DNA from: Achromobacter aloeverae
Lineage (GTDB): Bacteria > Pseudomonadota > Gammaproteobacteria > Burkholderiales > Burkholderiaceae_B
Length of the DNA stretch: 64,000 nt
NCBI RefSeq assembly: GCF_004121055.1
Contig: NZ_PYAL01000004.1
Coordinates: 536,781-600,780, forward strand
Direction: 5' to 3'
Shown: piece by piece, positions 8,071-16,330 of the stretch
Numbering within the stretch: the stretch's first letter is position 1
How the letters are laid out: each line of letters begins with the position of its first letter
Position numbers and translations under genes: made by a program
The notes under the pieces: generated by a model
The model's input: only the letters and a program-made list of their open reading frames with translations
The model's database searches: none
Told to the model about the DNA's origin: nothing

Positions 8071-9090
8071 ATGAAACTCGCATCCACGCATATCCGGCCG
8101 CGGCCGGGGGCCATCGCGGCCATCGTCGGTATCGTTGCCATCGCGGGAGCGCTGTTGAGCGCGCCGATGCCGTCCCGGGCGGCGGCAACGTTTCCGGACC
8201 GGCCGATCACGCTGATCACCCCTTATCCGCCCGGCGGCTCGCTAGACGCCGTCGGACGGCCGCTGGCGCAGATGTTCGAGAAAGCCACCGGCCAGAGCAT
8301 GATCATCGAGAACGTCGGCGGCGCCGGCGGCCTGATCGGCGCCAACAAGGTGGCCAAGGCGGCCGCCGACGGCAATACCCTGCTGCTCGCCAGCAATGGC
8401 CAGGTAACCATCGCACCCCTGGTCTACAAGGACATGTCCTACGATCCGCAGACCGACCTGGTGCCCATCGTGCACCTGGTGGACCAGACGGCGGTGCTCT
8501 ATGCCGGCGCCAAGTCGCCGTACAAGACCTTCGCCGACGTGGCCGCGGCCGCCAGGAATGGCCAGGAGCCATTGCAGTTCGCGTCCACCGGCACGGGCAG
8601 CATTTCCCATCTGGCGCTTGAGCTGCTGGCGCAGAAAATGGGCGTTCGCTTCACGCACGTGCCGTATCGCGGCGCCGCGCCGGCCTTGCAGGACCTGGCC
8701 GGCGGGCAGGTGCCGCTGCTGTTCACCTTCGTGGGGTCGGCCAAGCCGCTCACGCAATCCGGGATGGTGCGCCCGCTGGCGGTGGCCGCCACGCAGCGGC
8801 TGGCAAGCCTGCCCGATGTGCCCACTTTCGCGGAGCTGGGCTACCCCGACGTGCAGGCCTCGGTATGGATAGGCTTGATGGCGCCCAAGGGCACGCCCGC
8901 CGATCGCATCGGCAAGCTGTCGACCATCGTCGCGGGCATCCTGGCGAACCCCGACTTCAAGAAGATCATGGCGGATAACAACATGGAGACCAAGGGGGGC
9001 TCGGTGGCGGCGTTCCAGGCCATGATGGCCGCCGATGCCCGGCGCTGGACCGACCTGGCCAGGACCGTCGACCTGGCATCCACCCGTTAG
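8071..9090 (+). CDS. Bug-family periplasmic solute-binding protein (TctC-like)
   Basis: A 339-residue extracytoplasmic binding protein of the Bug/TctC family, greatly expanded in Bordetella. An N-terminal signal peptide ends near AAATFPD (about residue 40). Family hallmarks follow: PITLITPYPPGGSLDAVGRP at the start of the mature domain, then GGAGGLIGANKVAKA, the FASTGTGSISHLALELL region and HVPYRGAAPALQDL. Such proteins bind carboxylates or other small anions, either for a tripartite transporter or as signalling receptors. No TctA/TctB membrane genes lie nearby, so a sensing role or a remote partner is possible. The ATG follows AAGGGG/AGG at suitable spacing. Confidence 0.9.
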   Translation: MKLASTHIRPRPGAIAAIVGIVAIAGALLSAPMPSRAAATFPDRPITLITPYPPGGSLDAVGRPLAQMFEKATGQSMIIENVGGAGGLIGANKVAKAAADGNTLLLASNGQVTIAPLVYKDMSYDPQTDLVPIVHLVDQTAVLYAGAKSPYKTFADVAAAARNGQEPLQFASTGTGSISHLALELLAQKMGVRFTHVPYRGAAPALQDLAGGQVPLLFTFVGSAKPLTQSGMVRPLAVAATQRLASLPDVPTFAELGYPDVQASVWIGLMAPKGTPADRIGKLSTIVAGILANPDFKKIMADNNMETKGGSVAAFQAMMAADARRWTDLARTVDLASTR

Positions 9091-9174
9091 GACGCATCCA
9101 TCGGGACGCATCTATCGGGACGCACGCATCAGGGCGCACGCATAAGGACGCACTCATCGGGACACACTGGGCAG
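9091..9174. repeat. 14-bp minisatellite immediately after the Bug stop codon
   Basis: Six 14-bp units begin at 9091, 9105, 9119, 9133, 9147 and 9161. The basic unit is GACGCATCCATCGG with increasing divergence. The array starts at the base after the stop codon and ends about 80 bp before the AtuA-like gene. Confidence 0.9.
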
Positions 9175-9254
9175 GGCACATTCCCACATTCCCGTCGGCG
9201 ACAAGGGCAATGCGTCGACCTGGCAAGATCAACTCACCTCAAGCAGGAAGGAAG

Positions 9255-10619
9255 ATGAAACAAGTAACCGGCGTGGCGCCATCGGGTTCGATGGGCAGTG
9301 GCTACAACCTGGCGTCGTTCAAGCGCGCCATGCAGGCCAATCCCGACTTCATCGGGCAGGACGCGGGATCCACCGACATGGGGCCTTACTACCACGGCGC
9401 CGACAAGGCCTTCCTGCCGTTGTCGGCCTACCGGCGCGACCTGGCGGTGATGCTGGCCGCCGCGCGCGCGGCCAGGATTCCGCTGTTGATCGGCTCGGCC
9501 ATCACCAACGGTTCGAACGCCACGCTGGAGCTGATGATACGCATGGTCCGCGAAGTGGCGGCGGAACAGAAGCTGTCGTTCAAGCTGGCGATCATCGGCG
9601 CTGAAATCGACAAGGGCTACCTGAAGGAAAAGATCGCTCGCTTCGGCCCGCTGGAGGCCCTGGGCCCGGATAGCGGCCTGACCGCGAGCATGGTCGACGC
9701 CGCGGGCCCCATCGTGGCGCAGATGGGCATGGAGCCCTTCATGCGCGCGCTGGACGCGGGCGCCGAAGTCATCATCGCCGGCCGCGCGTGCGACGACGCC
9801 GTCTTCGCCGCCATGCCGGTGCTGCGCGGCTTCGATCCCGGCCTGTCGCTGCATTGCGGCAAGATCCTGGAATGCGCAGGCCTGTCGGCGGTGCCCTACG
9901 ACCTGGGCGAACCCATGATCGGCCGCGTGCGCGAGGACCATTTCGAGGTGGAGCCCGGCAATCCGGACAGCCGGTGCACCACGGTGTCGGTGGCGGGCCA
10001 TTCGCTCTACGAGCGCAGCGATCCCTTTTTGCAGGCGGGCCCGGGCGGCATCAACGACTTGACGCATGCAACGTTCGAACAGGTCGACCCGCGCATCGTG
10101 CAGGTGCGCGGCAGCCGCTACATCCACGACAGCAACTACCGGGTCAAGCTGGAGGGCGCCGAACAACTGGGCTATCGCAGCATCGTGATGGTCGGCATCC
10201 GCGACGCCGTGATGATAGAGCAGCTGGATCACGTGCTGGAGCACGCGCGCGAACGCGCCGAGGAACGCTTCGGCCTGCGGGAGAATCGCATCAGCCTGCT
10301 GTTCCGCCAGTACGGCAAGAACGGCGTGATGGGCGCCTTGGAGCCGGACCTGGACCACGTGCCCAAGGAGATCGGCCTGGTCATCGACGCCGTGGCGCCG
10401 GACCAGGACACTGCCACGGCGGTCGCCATGTTCACGCGCGGCGTGCTGCAACACGCGGACTATCCGGGCATCCTGACAACGGCGGGCAACATGGCCTATC
10501 CCTTCTCCCCGTTCGGCGTGCCGGTGGGACCGGCCTATCGCTTTTCCGTCTATCACCTGATGCCGGTGGCCGACGCCACCGAGTGTTTCCCCATCCACTA
10601 CGAGACCATCCGGAACTGA
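9255..10619 (+). CDS. AtuA-like acyclic terpene utilisation family protein (DUF1446)
   Basis: A 454-residue protein recognised as the AtuA N-terminal family (DUF1446). It has the characteristic N-terminal GSMGSGYNL and DFIGQDAGSTDMGPYY segments, GSAITNG, and an internal EVIIAGRACDDAVFAAM block. The founding AtuA is needed for citronellol/geraniol degradation in Pseudomonas, but the biochemical activity of the family is not settled. The start follows a strong GGAAGGAAG ribosome site. The stop is two bases before the DUF4387 start, so the two are translationally linked. Together with the Bug receptor and LysR it forms a probable substrate-utilisation unit. Confidence 0.85.
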   Translation: MKQVTGVAPSGSMGSGYNLASFKRAMQANPDFIGQDAGSTDMGPYYHGADKAFLPLSAYRRDLAVMLAAARAARIPLLIGSAITNGSNATLELMIRMVREVAAEQKLSFKLAIIGAEIDKGYLKEKIARFGPLEALGPDSGLTASMVDAAGPIVAQMGMEPFMRALDAGAEVIIAGRACDDAVFAAMPVLRGFDPGLSLHCGKILECAGLSAVPYDLGEPMIGRVREDHFEVEPGNPDSRCTTVSVAGHSLYERSDPFLQAGPGGINDLTHATFEQVDPRIVQVRGSRYIHDSNYRVKLEGAEQLGYRSIVMVGIRDAVMIEQLDHVLEHARERAEERFGLRENRISLLFRQYGKNGVMGALEPDLDHVPKEIGLVIDAVAPDQDTATAVAMFTRGVLQHADYPGILTTAGNMAYPFSPFGVPVGPAYRFSVYHLMPVADATECFPIHYETIRN

Positions 10620-10621
10620 CC

Positions 10622-10960
10622 ATGGCTGAAACGACCTCCAGCAAGACCCAGCCGATGACGGCCTATGCCAAGGTCATCCGCAGCAAGAATTCGGGGCCGT
10701 TCGAACTCACCTTCGACATCATGTTCGATGCCGACGCCCCCTACCTGCATGTAAAGAAGAGCGGCGTGATCAACGTCGAGAGCGTGGCGCGGGCGTTTTC
10801 CATCGCGCCGGCGCAGGTGCTGGTCTGCACGCCGTTCGACGCGGCGCGCGCTTTCAAGATCACCATCAAGCGGCCCGTCAGCTCGGGCGACCTGCAGGAC
10901 CGGGATGTATATGGCTGCCAGCAGCATGTGCCGCTGACCAGGATTCAGGTCCCGGCCTGA
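10622..10960 (+). CDS. DUF4387 family protein
   Basis: A 112-residue protein matching the DUF4387 family, which typically sits immediately after AtuA/DUF1446 proteins or is fused to them. Typical features are AKVIRSKNSGPFELTFDIMF near residues 16-35 and the C-terminal DRDVYGCQQHVPL. No catalytic function is known. The gene starts two bases after the previous stop and probably encodes a subunit of the same enzyme or complex. Its end overlaps the end of nsrR by 16 bp in convergent orientation. Confidence 0.85.
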   Translation: MAETTSSKTQPMTAYAKVIRSKNSGPFELTFDIMFDADAPYLHVKKSGVINVESVARAFSIAPAQVLVCTPFDAARAFKITIKRPVSSGDLQDRDVYGCQQHVPLTRIQVPA

Positions 10961-11478
10961 CGCCGTGCGCCGCCCTTGCCGGGCGGCGTCAGCGCTTTCG
11001 CGGGCGCTGCCGCCTTGCGCAAGGTATCTCGCACATCGTTCAGCGCGAGGGCCTGCGCGAACGCGCGGTTCAACGTGGCCGGCTTGTCGACCAGGTCGTG
11101 CAGCGTGACGCCGTCCAGCACGGCGAACCAGGCTTGCAGCGCGCGTTGCAGCAGGCCCTTGAGCACGCACGCGCGGGTGATGACGCAGCGGTTGTCGTCG
11201 TGGAAGCACTCGACCATGGCGAAGTCGCTTTCCGTGGTCCTGACCACGTCGCCGATCAGGATTTCTCCGGCCGGCCGCCCCAGCCGCAGGCCGCCGGCGC
11301 GGCCGCGCGTCGTTCGCAGGAAACCCGCCTGCCCCAGTTTCTGCACGATCTTGATCAGGTGGTTGCGCGGAATGCCGTAGGCATCGGCGATATGCTGGAT
11401 GGTGACGGATTCGTCGGGATGCGATGCCACGTAGATCAGCGCGCGCAGGCTGTAGTCCGTGTAATCGGTAAGTCGCAT
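10945..11478 (-). CDS. nsrR: Rrf2-family nitric-oxide-sensing repressor NsrR
   Basis: A 177-residue Rrf2-type regulator with an N-terminal winged helix (MRLTDYTDYSLRALIYVA, then IADAYGIPRNHLIKIVQKL). Three cysteines, Cys91, Cys98 and Cys104 (ECFHDDNRCVITRACVLKG), have the spacing of the NsrR iron-sulfur cluster ligands. NsrR represses NO-detoxification genes until NO destroys the cluster. The adjacent divergent hmp gene and two palindromic NsrR-type operators between them support the call. The C-terminus carries an extra basic tail beyond the usual ~145-160 residues. Confidence 0.93.
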   Translation of the reverse strand: MRLTDYTDYSLRALIYVASHPDESVTIQHIADAYGIPRNHLIKIVQKLGQAGFLRTTRGRAGGLRLGRPAGEILIGDVVRTTESDFAMVECFHDDNRCVITRACVLKGLLQRALQAWFAVLDGVTLHDLVDKPATLNRAFAQALALNDVRDTLRKAAAPAKALTPPGKGGARRQAGT

Positions 11479-11592
11479 GGCATGGGCGCGTAGAGTGGAT
11501 GGCGTGACCGGGCGAAGTCCGCGCCGGTAATTTGAATAAAGGCAGGCTTGATGTGCGTCAAAAGTCTAGCACGTGGATACGGGATAATGGCC

Positions 11593-11621
11593 TTTAAGTT
11601 GCATTGAATATGCAACTTAAA
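11593..11621. promoter_or_regulatory. Perfect 12-bp inverted repeat, NsrR-type operator 1
   Basis: The arms TTTAAGTTGCAT and ATGCAACTTAAA are perfectly complementary and flank a 5-bp spacer. Size, spacing and the AAGNTGCAT core resemble known NsrR sites (AAGATGCATTT type). It lies 115 bp upstream of nsrR and about 145 bp upstream of hmp, so it may serve autoregulation of nsrR or act as a distal hmp site. Confidence 0.75.
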
Positions 11622-11727
11622 TAGAATGACGACGCTGTCCCGTATCGTCCCCTCTCGTCTCGTATCGTGGCCTCCTGGCCAGCTCGCCAGGGCGCCGGTG
11701 GCGGACCGTTCCGATCCGGTCCGTCTT

Positions 11728-11754
11728 TAAAGTTGTATTTAGAATATATCTTTA
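11728..11754 (+). promoter_or_regulatory. NsrR-type operator 2 at the hmp translation start region
   Basis: The arms TAAAGTTGTAT (11728-11738) and ATATATCTTTA (11744-11754) match at 9 of 11 paired positions with the same 5-bp spacer as operator 1. The element ends where the hmp ribosome site AGGAG begins, so bound NsrR would cover the transcript start. Confidence 0.75.
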
Positions 11755-11764
11755 GGAGTTCACC

Positions 11765-12979
11765 ATGTTGTCGCAGAAGTCCCGGCCCTATATCGACGCC
11801 AGTGTTCCCGTGCTGCGCGAACATGGCCTGACGATCACCAAGACGTTCTACAGCAATATGTTCGCCGACCGCCCGGACCTGACCAATCTGTTCAACATGG
11901 GTAACCAGGCCAGCGGCGCGCAGCAGCAATCGCTGGCCTCGGCGGTATTCGCCTACGCCGCCAATTACGATCGGGCGGACGTGCTGGCGCCCGTGCTTGA
12001 CCGCATCGTGCACAAGCATGCGGCGGTGGGCATCAAGCCGTCGCATTACACCATCGTCGGCCGGCACCTGCTCGGCGCCATCAAGCAGGTGCTGGGCGAC
12101 GCCGCCACGCCGGACCTGATCGCGGCCTGGGACGAAGCCTATTGGTTGCTGGCCGCCGAACTGATCGCGGCGGAAGGGCGGCTGTACGAACGCAGCAATG
12201 CCGGGCCGGACCATCGCCTGCCGCTGCGCGTCACCGAGCGCCGTGCGCAGGGCAGCGAAATCGTCTCCCTGACCCTGGCCCCGGTGGACGGCACGGCCTT
12301 GCCGGATTTCCTGCCGGGCCAGTACGTGTCGGTGGTGGTCGAGTTGCGTCCCGGCGTGTTCCAGCAGCGGCAGTACAGCCTGTCCGACGCGCCCAATGGC
12401 GCGAGCTGGCGCATTTCCGTCAAGCGCGAAGCCGAGGAGGGCGCGCCCGCCGGCGTGGTCTCGAACTGGCTGCACGACAACGCCAAGGTGGGCGATGTGC
12501 TGATGGTCAGCCGGCCTTACGGGGACTTTGCCCCCGCCCTGGACGGCAAGTCGCCCATCGTGCTGCTGTCGGCAGGCGTGGGCATCACGCCCATGATCTC
12601 TGTCCTGAACACGATGGCGCGGCGCAATCCCGAGCGTCCGGTGCTGTTCGCGCATGCGGCGCGCGACCGTGCCCGCCTGGCGCACGTGGACGACGTCGCC
12701 GATGCCGGCCAGCGGATGCCGGCGCTGACCGCGCATTATTTCCTGGAGTCGCTGCCCGCCGATGACGGGGTGCCCGTCGACGGCGCCACCACGCATGCCG
12801 GCCGCATGGCCTTGCCCGGCCTGCTGGGCAAGCAGGCGCCGGCCGATGCGGATTATTACCTGTGTGGTCCGCTGCCTTTCATGCAAACCCAGCGCGCGGC
12901 CTTGCTGGAGGCGGGCGTGCCCGCCGGCCGCGTGCACCGGGAAGTGTTCGGCCCGGACCTGCTGGACGACATCCTGTAG
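11765..12979 (+). CDS. hmp: Flavohaemoglobin, nitric oxide dioxygenase
   Basis: A 404-residue flavohaemoglobin, the normal family length. The N-terminal globin domain (about 1-138) keeps proximal haem ligand His85, distal Tyr29 and Gln53. The FAD domain (about 150-255) has RQYSLSDAP. The NAD domain (about 260-404) has SAGVGITPMISVL, YLCGPLPFM and the C-terminal EVFGPDLL. It converts NO and O2 to nitrate using NAD(P)H in the cytoplasm. An AGGAG ribosome site precedes the ATG. Divergence from nsrR and the two operators indicate NO-inducible derepression. Confidence 0.97.
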   Translation: MLSQKSRPYIDASVPVLREHGLTITKTFYSNMFADRPDLTNLFNMGNQASGAQQQSLASAVFAYAANYDRADVLAPVLDRIVHKHAAVGIKPSHYTIVGRHLLGAIKQVLGDAATPDLIAAWDEAYWLLAAELIAAEGRLYERSNAGPDHRLPLRVTERRAQGSEIVSLTLAPVDGTALPDFLPGQYVSVVVELRPGVFQQRQYSLSDAPNGASWRISVKREAEEGAPAGVVSNWLHDNAKVGDVLMVSRPYGDFAPALDGKSPIVLLSAGVGITPMISVLNTMARRNPERPVLFAHAARDRARLAHVDDVADAGQRMPALTAHYFLESLPADDGVPVDGATTHAGRMALPGLLGKQAPADADYYLCGPLPFMQTQRAALLEAGVPAGRVHREVFGPDLLDDIL

Positions 12980-13018
12980 GGCGCCAGCCAGCCAGGCCGC
13001 CGGCCTCGTTGTGCCGTC

Positions 13019-13098
13019 TAGTGCGGGTTGGTGCGGGCGGTGCCGGTTGATGCCGGTTGATGCGTGTGATGCCGGTTGATGCCGGTGATGCCGGCTAT
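13019..13098. repeat. Degenerate 10-bp tandem repeats between hmp and a LysR gene
   Basis: Imperfect repeats of TGCCGGTTGA and related TGCGGG/TGATGCCGG words fill the space after hmp and run up to the 3' end of the convergent LysR gene. No gene is seen in this gap. Confidence 0.7.
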
Positions 13099-13114
13099 TG
13101 CCGACGAGTGCCTG

Positions 13115-13990
13115 CTATTGCCCCGGGCCCGGCCCGGGGCGGGCGCAATCCAGCGCCGCCTGCACCAGGCGGTTGTCCTGGTCCGTGGCGCGGCAGGCAT
13201 AGGCGATCTGGCGATAGGGCGGGTTGCGGCCCAGCTGGATCACCCGGACCGGATGCGCGGCGTACAGGTGCTCGCCGGGCTCTGGCAGGATGGACACGCC
13301 CAGTCCCTCGGAAACCAGCGCCGTCAGGGCCGCGAGCGAAGGCATGTCGATGCGGCTGCGCGCGTGGGGGGCATGCTCGGCCACATACCGGGCCGCGGTG
13401 CGGCCACCGATGGTGGACTTGTCGAAACGCACCCATTCGTACTGGCGGAAAAGCTCCGCGATATCGGTCTCCGTCGATTCGGGCGGCGCGATGAGCACCA
13501 GCTTTTCCCGGAACAGCGGGGTCCAGCTCAAGCGGCTGGAGCCGCCGCTTTCCGGCCGCACGATGATGGCGGCATCGAGTTCGCCGCTTTTCAATTGATC
13601 CACCAGGTCCACCCCGCGTCCGCGCACCGGCCGCACGTCCAGCTGCGGGTAGCGCTGGCGGGCCTGGCGCAGCAGGCGCGGCAGCAGGCTCACCTGTAGC
13701 GGCTCTATCGTGCCCAGCCGCACGCGGCCTTCCACGACCGGTGAGCTGCGTCGACGCAGGGCTTCCAGGCGGGTGAAGGCGTCCTGCAACACGCTGTCGA
13801 TTTCCGCCGCGAAGGCATTCGGCCGTACTTGCAGCGCCGAGCGGTCGAACAAGGGCTGGCCGAAATATTCCTCCATCTGCTTCATCTGCAGGCTGATGGC
13901 GCTGGGGGACAGGTTCATGTCGGCGGCGGCCGCCGCGAAACTTCCCCCGCGCAGCACCGCGTTCAGGGTGCGGAAGGCAGACAGCTTCAT
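13115..13990 (-). CDS. LysR-family transcriptional regulator
   Basis: A 291-residue LysR-type regulator. The helix-turn-helix region is clear (SAFRTLNAVLRGGSFAAAAA, then NLSPSAISLQMKQMEEYFG), followed by an effector domain with the usual VRLGTIEP opening near residue 92. It is transcribed divergently from a CoA ester lyase/CoA transferase/HpxZ-like cluster and probably controls it. The C-terminus runs into GC-rich repeats. The effector is unknown; an organic acid or its CoA ester is likely given the neighbours. Confidence 0.9.
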   Translation of the reverse strand: MKLSAFRTLNAVLRGGSFAAAAADMNLSPSAISLQMKQMEEYFGQPLFDRSALQVRPNAFAAEIDSVLQDAFTRLEALRRRSSPVVEGRVRLGTIEPLQVSLLPRLLRQARQRYPQLDVRPVRGRGVDLVDQLKSGELDAAIIVRPESGGSSRLSWTPLFREKLVLIAPPESTETDIAELFRQYEWVRFDKSTIGGRTAARYVAEHAPHARSRIDMPSLAALTALVSEGLGVSILPEPGEHLYAAHPVRVIQLGRNPPYRQIAYACRATDQDNRLVQAALDCARPGPGPGQ

Positions 13991-14022
13991 TGGAATTTCT
14001 CACCTGGCGTATTAGGAAACAT

Positions 14023-14043
14023 CGCTTTATATCACCAAAGGCG
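14023..14043. promoter_or_regulatory. Candidate LysR box in the divergent promoter region
   Basis: A short imperfect inverted repeat (CGCTTT ... AAAGGCG) lies in the A/T-richer part of the space between the LysR gene and the CoA ester lyase gene. It is a weak prediction based on position and symmetry only. Confidence 0.25.
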
Positions 14044-14131
14044 AGCCGGTAAGATGCTCGCTGGACCGGGTGGGGCCCATCCGGAAGCTCAGCAGGAGCG
14101 CCGGGGCGCCGCCAGGGAAGGAGACCCAGAT

Positions 14132-15007
14132 ATGTTGATGCGCAGCAAGTTGTTCGTGCCCGGCTCGCGGCCGGAACTGTTCCCCAAGGCCTTGGCCGGC
14201 GATGCGGACGGCCTGTCCTTCGACCTGGAGGATTCCGTGTCCGAGAGCCGCAAGGACGAGGCGCGCCAGGCGCTGGGCCAGTTGCTGTCGTCGGATGTGG
14301 CGATCGCCAGCGGCAAGGTGTTGATCGCGCGCGTCAACGCCCAGGACACCCCGCATTTCCACGCCGACGTGCAAGCCGTGGTTCGACCCGGCCTGGCCCT
14401 GCTCAACGTGCCCAAGGTCGACAGCGTGGAACAGGTGGTCGCCGCCGCCGACGCGGTGATCAAGGCCGAGCGCGCCAACGGCGTCGTCGAACCCGTGCGC
14501 CTCTTGCTCAATATCGAGTCCCCGCGCGGCCTGCGCCTGGCGGCCGACCTGGCGGGCGCCCATGAGCGCGTCGCCGGCCTGCAGTTGGGCCTGGGAGACC
14601 TGTTCGAGCCGCTGAACATCGTGCGCCGCGATGCCGAGGCCGTGCGCCTGGCCATGTTCCAGTTGCGACTGGCCGCCGGCGAGGCGGGCGTGTTCGCCTA
14701 CGACACCGCGTTCGCCGACATCAAGGACCAGGACGGGTATCTGGCCGAGGCGGCCATGGCGCGCCGCCTGGGCTTCCTGGGCAAGAGCTGCATCCATCCT
14801 TCGCAGGTGGCCCTGGCCAACCAGGCCTTCCGTCCCAGCGACGAGGAAATCGCCCATGCCCGCCGCGTGGTGGAGGCCGCCGCCGATGCACGGGCGCGGG
14901 GCGTAGGCGCCTATGTCGTCGACGGCAAGATGATAGACGGTCCCTTCGTGCGTCGCGCCGAGGCCATCGTCGACCTGGCGCGTCGCCTGGGCCTGCTCGC
15001 GGGCTGA
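14132..15007 (+). CDS. CitE-like CoA ester lyase (HpcH/HpaI aldolase superfamily)
   Basis: A 291-residue TIM-barrel lyase resembling the citrate lyase beta subunit and malyl-/citramalyl-CoA lyases. Visible family blocks are RSKLFVPGSRPELFPKALAG at the N-terminus, LSFDLEDSV, LLNIESPRGL with the metal-binding Glu, GLQLGLGDL and the C-terminal GKSCIHPSQV. No citrate lyase alpha or gamma genes are nearby, so a stand-alone malyl-, citramalyl- or related CoA lyase is more likely than citrate lyase. The ATG follows GGAAGGAG at good spacing; a second in-frame ATG two codons later is possible. It is the first gene of a three-gene unit. Confidence 0.87.
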   Translation: MLMRSKLFVPGSRPELFPKALAGDADGLSFDLEDSVSESRKDEARQALGQLLSSDVAIASGKVLIARVNAQDTPHFHADVQAVVRPGLALLNVPKVDSVEQVVAAADAVIKAERANGVVEPVRLLLNIESPRGLRLAADLAGAHERVAGLQLGLGDLFEPLNIVRRDAEAVRLAMFQLRLAAGEAGVFAYDTAFADIKDQDGYLAEAAMARRLGFLGKSCIHPSQVALANQAFRPSDEEIAHARRVVEAAADARARGVGAYVVDGKMIDGPFVRRAEAIVDLARRLGLLAG

Positions 15008-15081
15008 AGGCAGCCTGGCGCCGTCGCCCGTACCCGTCATCCGTCGAATTCGTACCGCATCATTCATTCAGGAAGTCCGTC

Positions 15082-16290
15082 ATGACGTCTACCCCTCCCG
15101 TCTCCCTGCCCACGGTGGCCGGCGGCCCGCTGGCCGGCGTTCGCGTGCTGGATCTCAGCGCCTACATCGCCGGTCCGTACGGCTGCACGCTGCTGGCCGA
15201 CCAGGGCGCCGAAGTCATCAAGATCGAGCCGCCCGCGGGCGATAACCTGCGCAAGTATCCGTCCACCCTGACCACGGAAAGCCGCGCCTTTCTCGGCGTG
15301 AACCGCAGCAAGCAAGGGCTGGCCCTGGACCTCAAGCAGGAGGCCGCGCGCGAAGTGCTGCGGGACCTGGTGCGCCAGGCCGACGTGCTGGTGCACAACT
15401 TCCGTCCCAGCGTGCCCGACCGCCTGGGCATCGGCTATGAGCAGTTGCGCGCCATCAACCCGCGCCTGATCTACTGTGCCGTGACGGGTTATGGCGAGAC
15501 CGGACCGTTGAAGGAAAAGGCCGGCTACGACCAGGTGCTGCAGACCTTGACGGGCATGTGCACCTTGCAAGGCAAGAGCGAAGGGCCGCCGGAAATCCTC
15601 TACGGCTCCATCGTGGACTACTACGCGGCGGCCATGGTGGCGAGCAGCGTGGCGTCGGCCCTGTATGAACGCGAGCGCAGCGGCGAGGGCCAGTATGTGG
15701 GCGTTTCGCTGTTGCGCAGCGCGATGGCCCTGCAATCGGCGCGCCTGATCTGGGCCGAGGACGAGCCGCGCGACGTGGGGCGCGACATGCGCTCGGGCGG
15801 CATCACGGGGCTGCATCCGACGCGGGACGGGTATCTCTACATCTCCGCCAACACGCCGCATTTCTGGCAAGCCTTGTGCGAGAAGACCGGCCTGCAGGCG
15901 CTGGCCGCGAACGAGCGCTATGACAGCGTGCGCAAGCGTGCCCAGCATCGCGACGAAATCGTGCCGCGCCTGCACGAAGCCCTGGCGGCCCGCAGCGCCC
16001 TGGAGTGGGAGGCGCTGTTCGGCGAGGAGGTGCCTTGCGCCGCGGCGCGCGCCGTGGAGGACATGTTCGATTTCGAACAGGTCCGGTCCGAGGACCTGAT
16101 CGCCGACTTCGAGCATCCGGTGGTGGGGCGCTATCGCGGCCTGCAAAAGCCGATCAAGTATGGCCGCACGCCTTGCGCCACCCCCTATGCCGCGCCGACC
16201 TTCGGCCAGCACACCGACCAGGTGCTGGCGCGCGCCGGTTTGTCGGCGCAGACCATCGCCGCCTTGCGCAAACAGGGAGCGGTGCTCTAA
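15082..16290 (+). CDS. CaiB/BaiF family III CoA transferase
   Basis: A 402-residue class III CoA transferase. It begins with the family opening GPLAGVRVLDLSAYIAGPYG and has the GAEVIKIEPPAGDNLR and ADVLVHNFRPSVPDRLG blocks. The nucleophilic Asp is probably Asp179 in GSIVDYYAAA. Such enzymes move CoA between carboxylic acids. Next to a CitE-like lyase, the natural reading is activation of a hydroxy-dicarboxylate followed by cleavage of its CoA ester, but the acid itself is not evident. An AGGAAG ribosome site precedes the ATG. It is co-directional with its neighbours, 74 bp after the lyase and 40 bp before the HpxZ-like gene. Confidence 0.9.
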   Translation: MTSTPPVSLPTVAGGPLAGVRVLDLSAYIAGPYGCTLLADQGAEVIKIEPPAGDNLRKYPSTLTTESRAFLGVNRSKQGLALDLKQEAAREVLRDLVRQADVLVHNFRPSVPDRLGIGYEQLRAINPRLIYCAVTGYGETGPLKEKAGYDQVLQTLTGMCTLQGKSEGPPEILYGSIVDYYAAAMVASSVASALYERERSGEGQYVGVSLLRSAMALQSARLIWAEDEPRDVGRDMRSGGITGLHPTRDGYLYISANTPHFWQALCEKTGLQALAANERYDSVRKRAQHRDEIVPRLHEALAARSALEWEALFGEEVPCAAARAVEDMFDFEQVRSEDLIADFEHPVVGRYRGLQKPIKYGRTPCATPYAAPTFGQHTDQVLARAGLSAQTIAALRKQGAVL

Positions 16291-16330
16291 CTTGCGCTTC
16301 CCGTCATCCTGAGCCAGGAGTCTTGTCCCC

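Noticed and set aside
14132..15007. Citrate lyase beta subunit citE
   Set aside because: No alpha, gamma or accessory citrate lyase genes are present, so a stand-alone CoA ester lyase is the better call.
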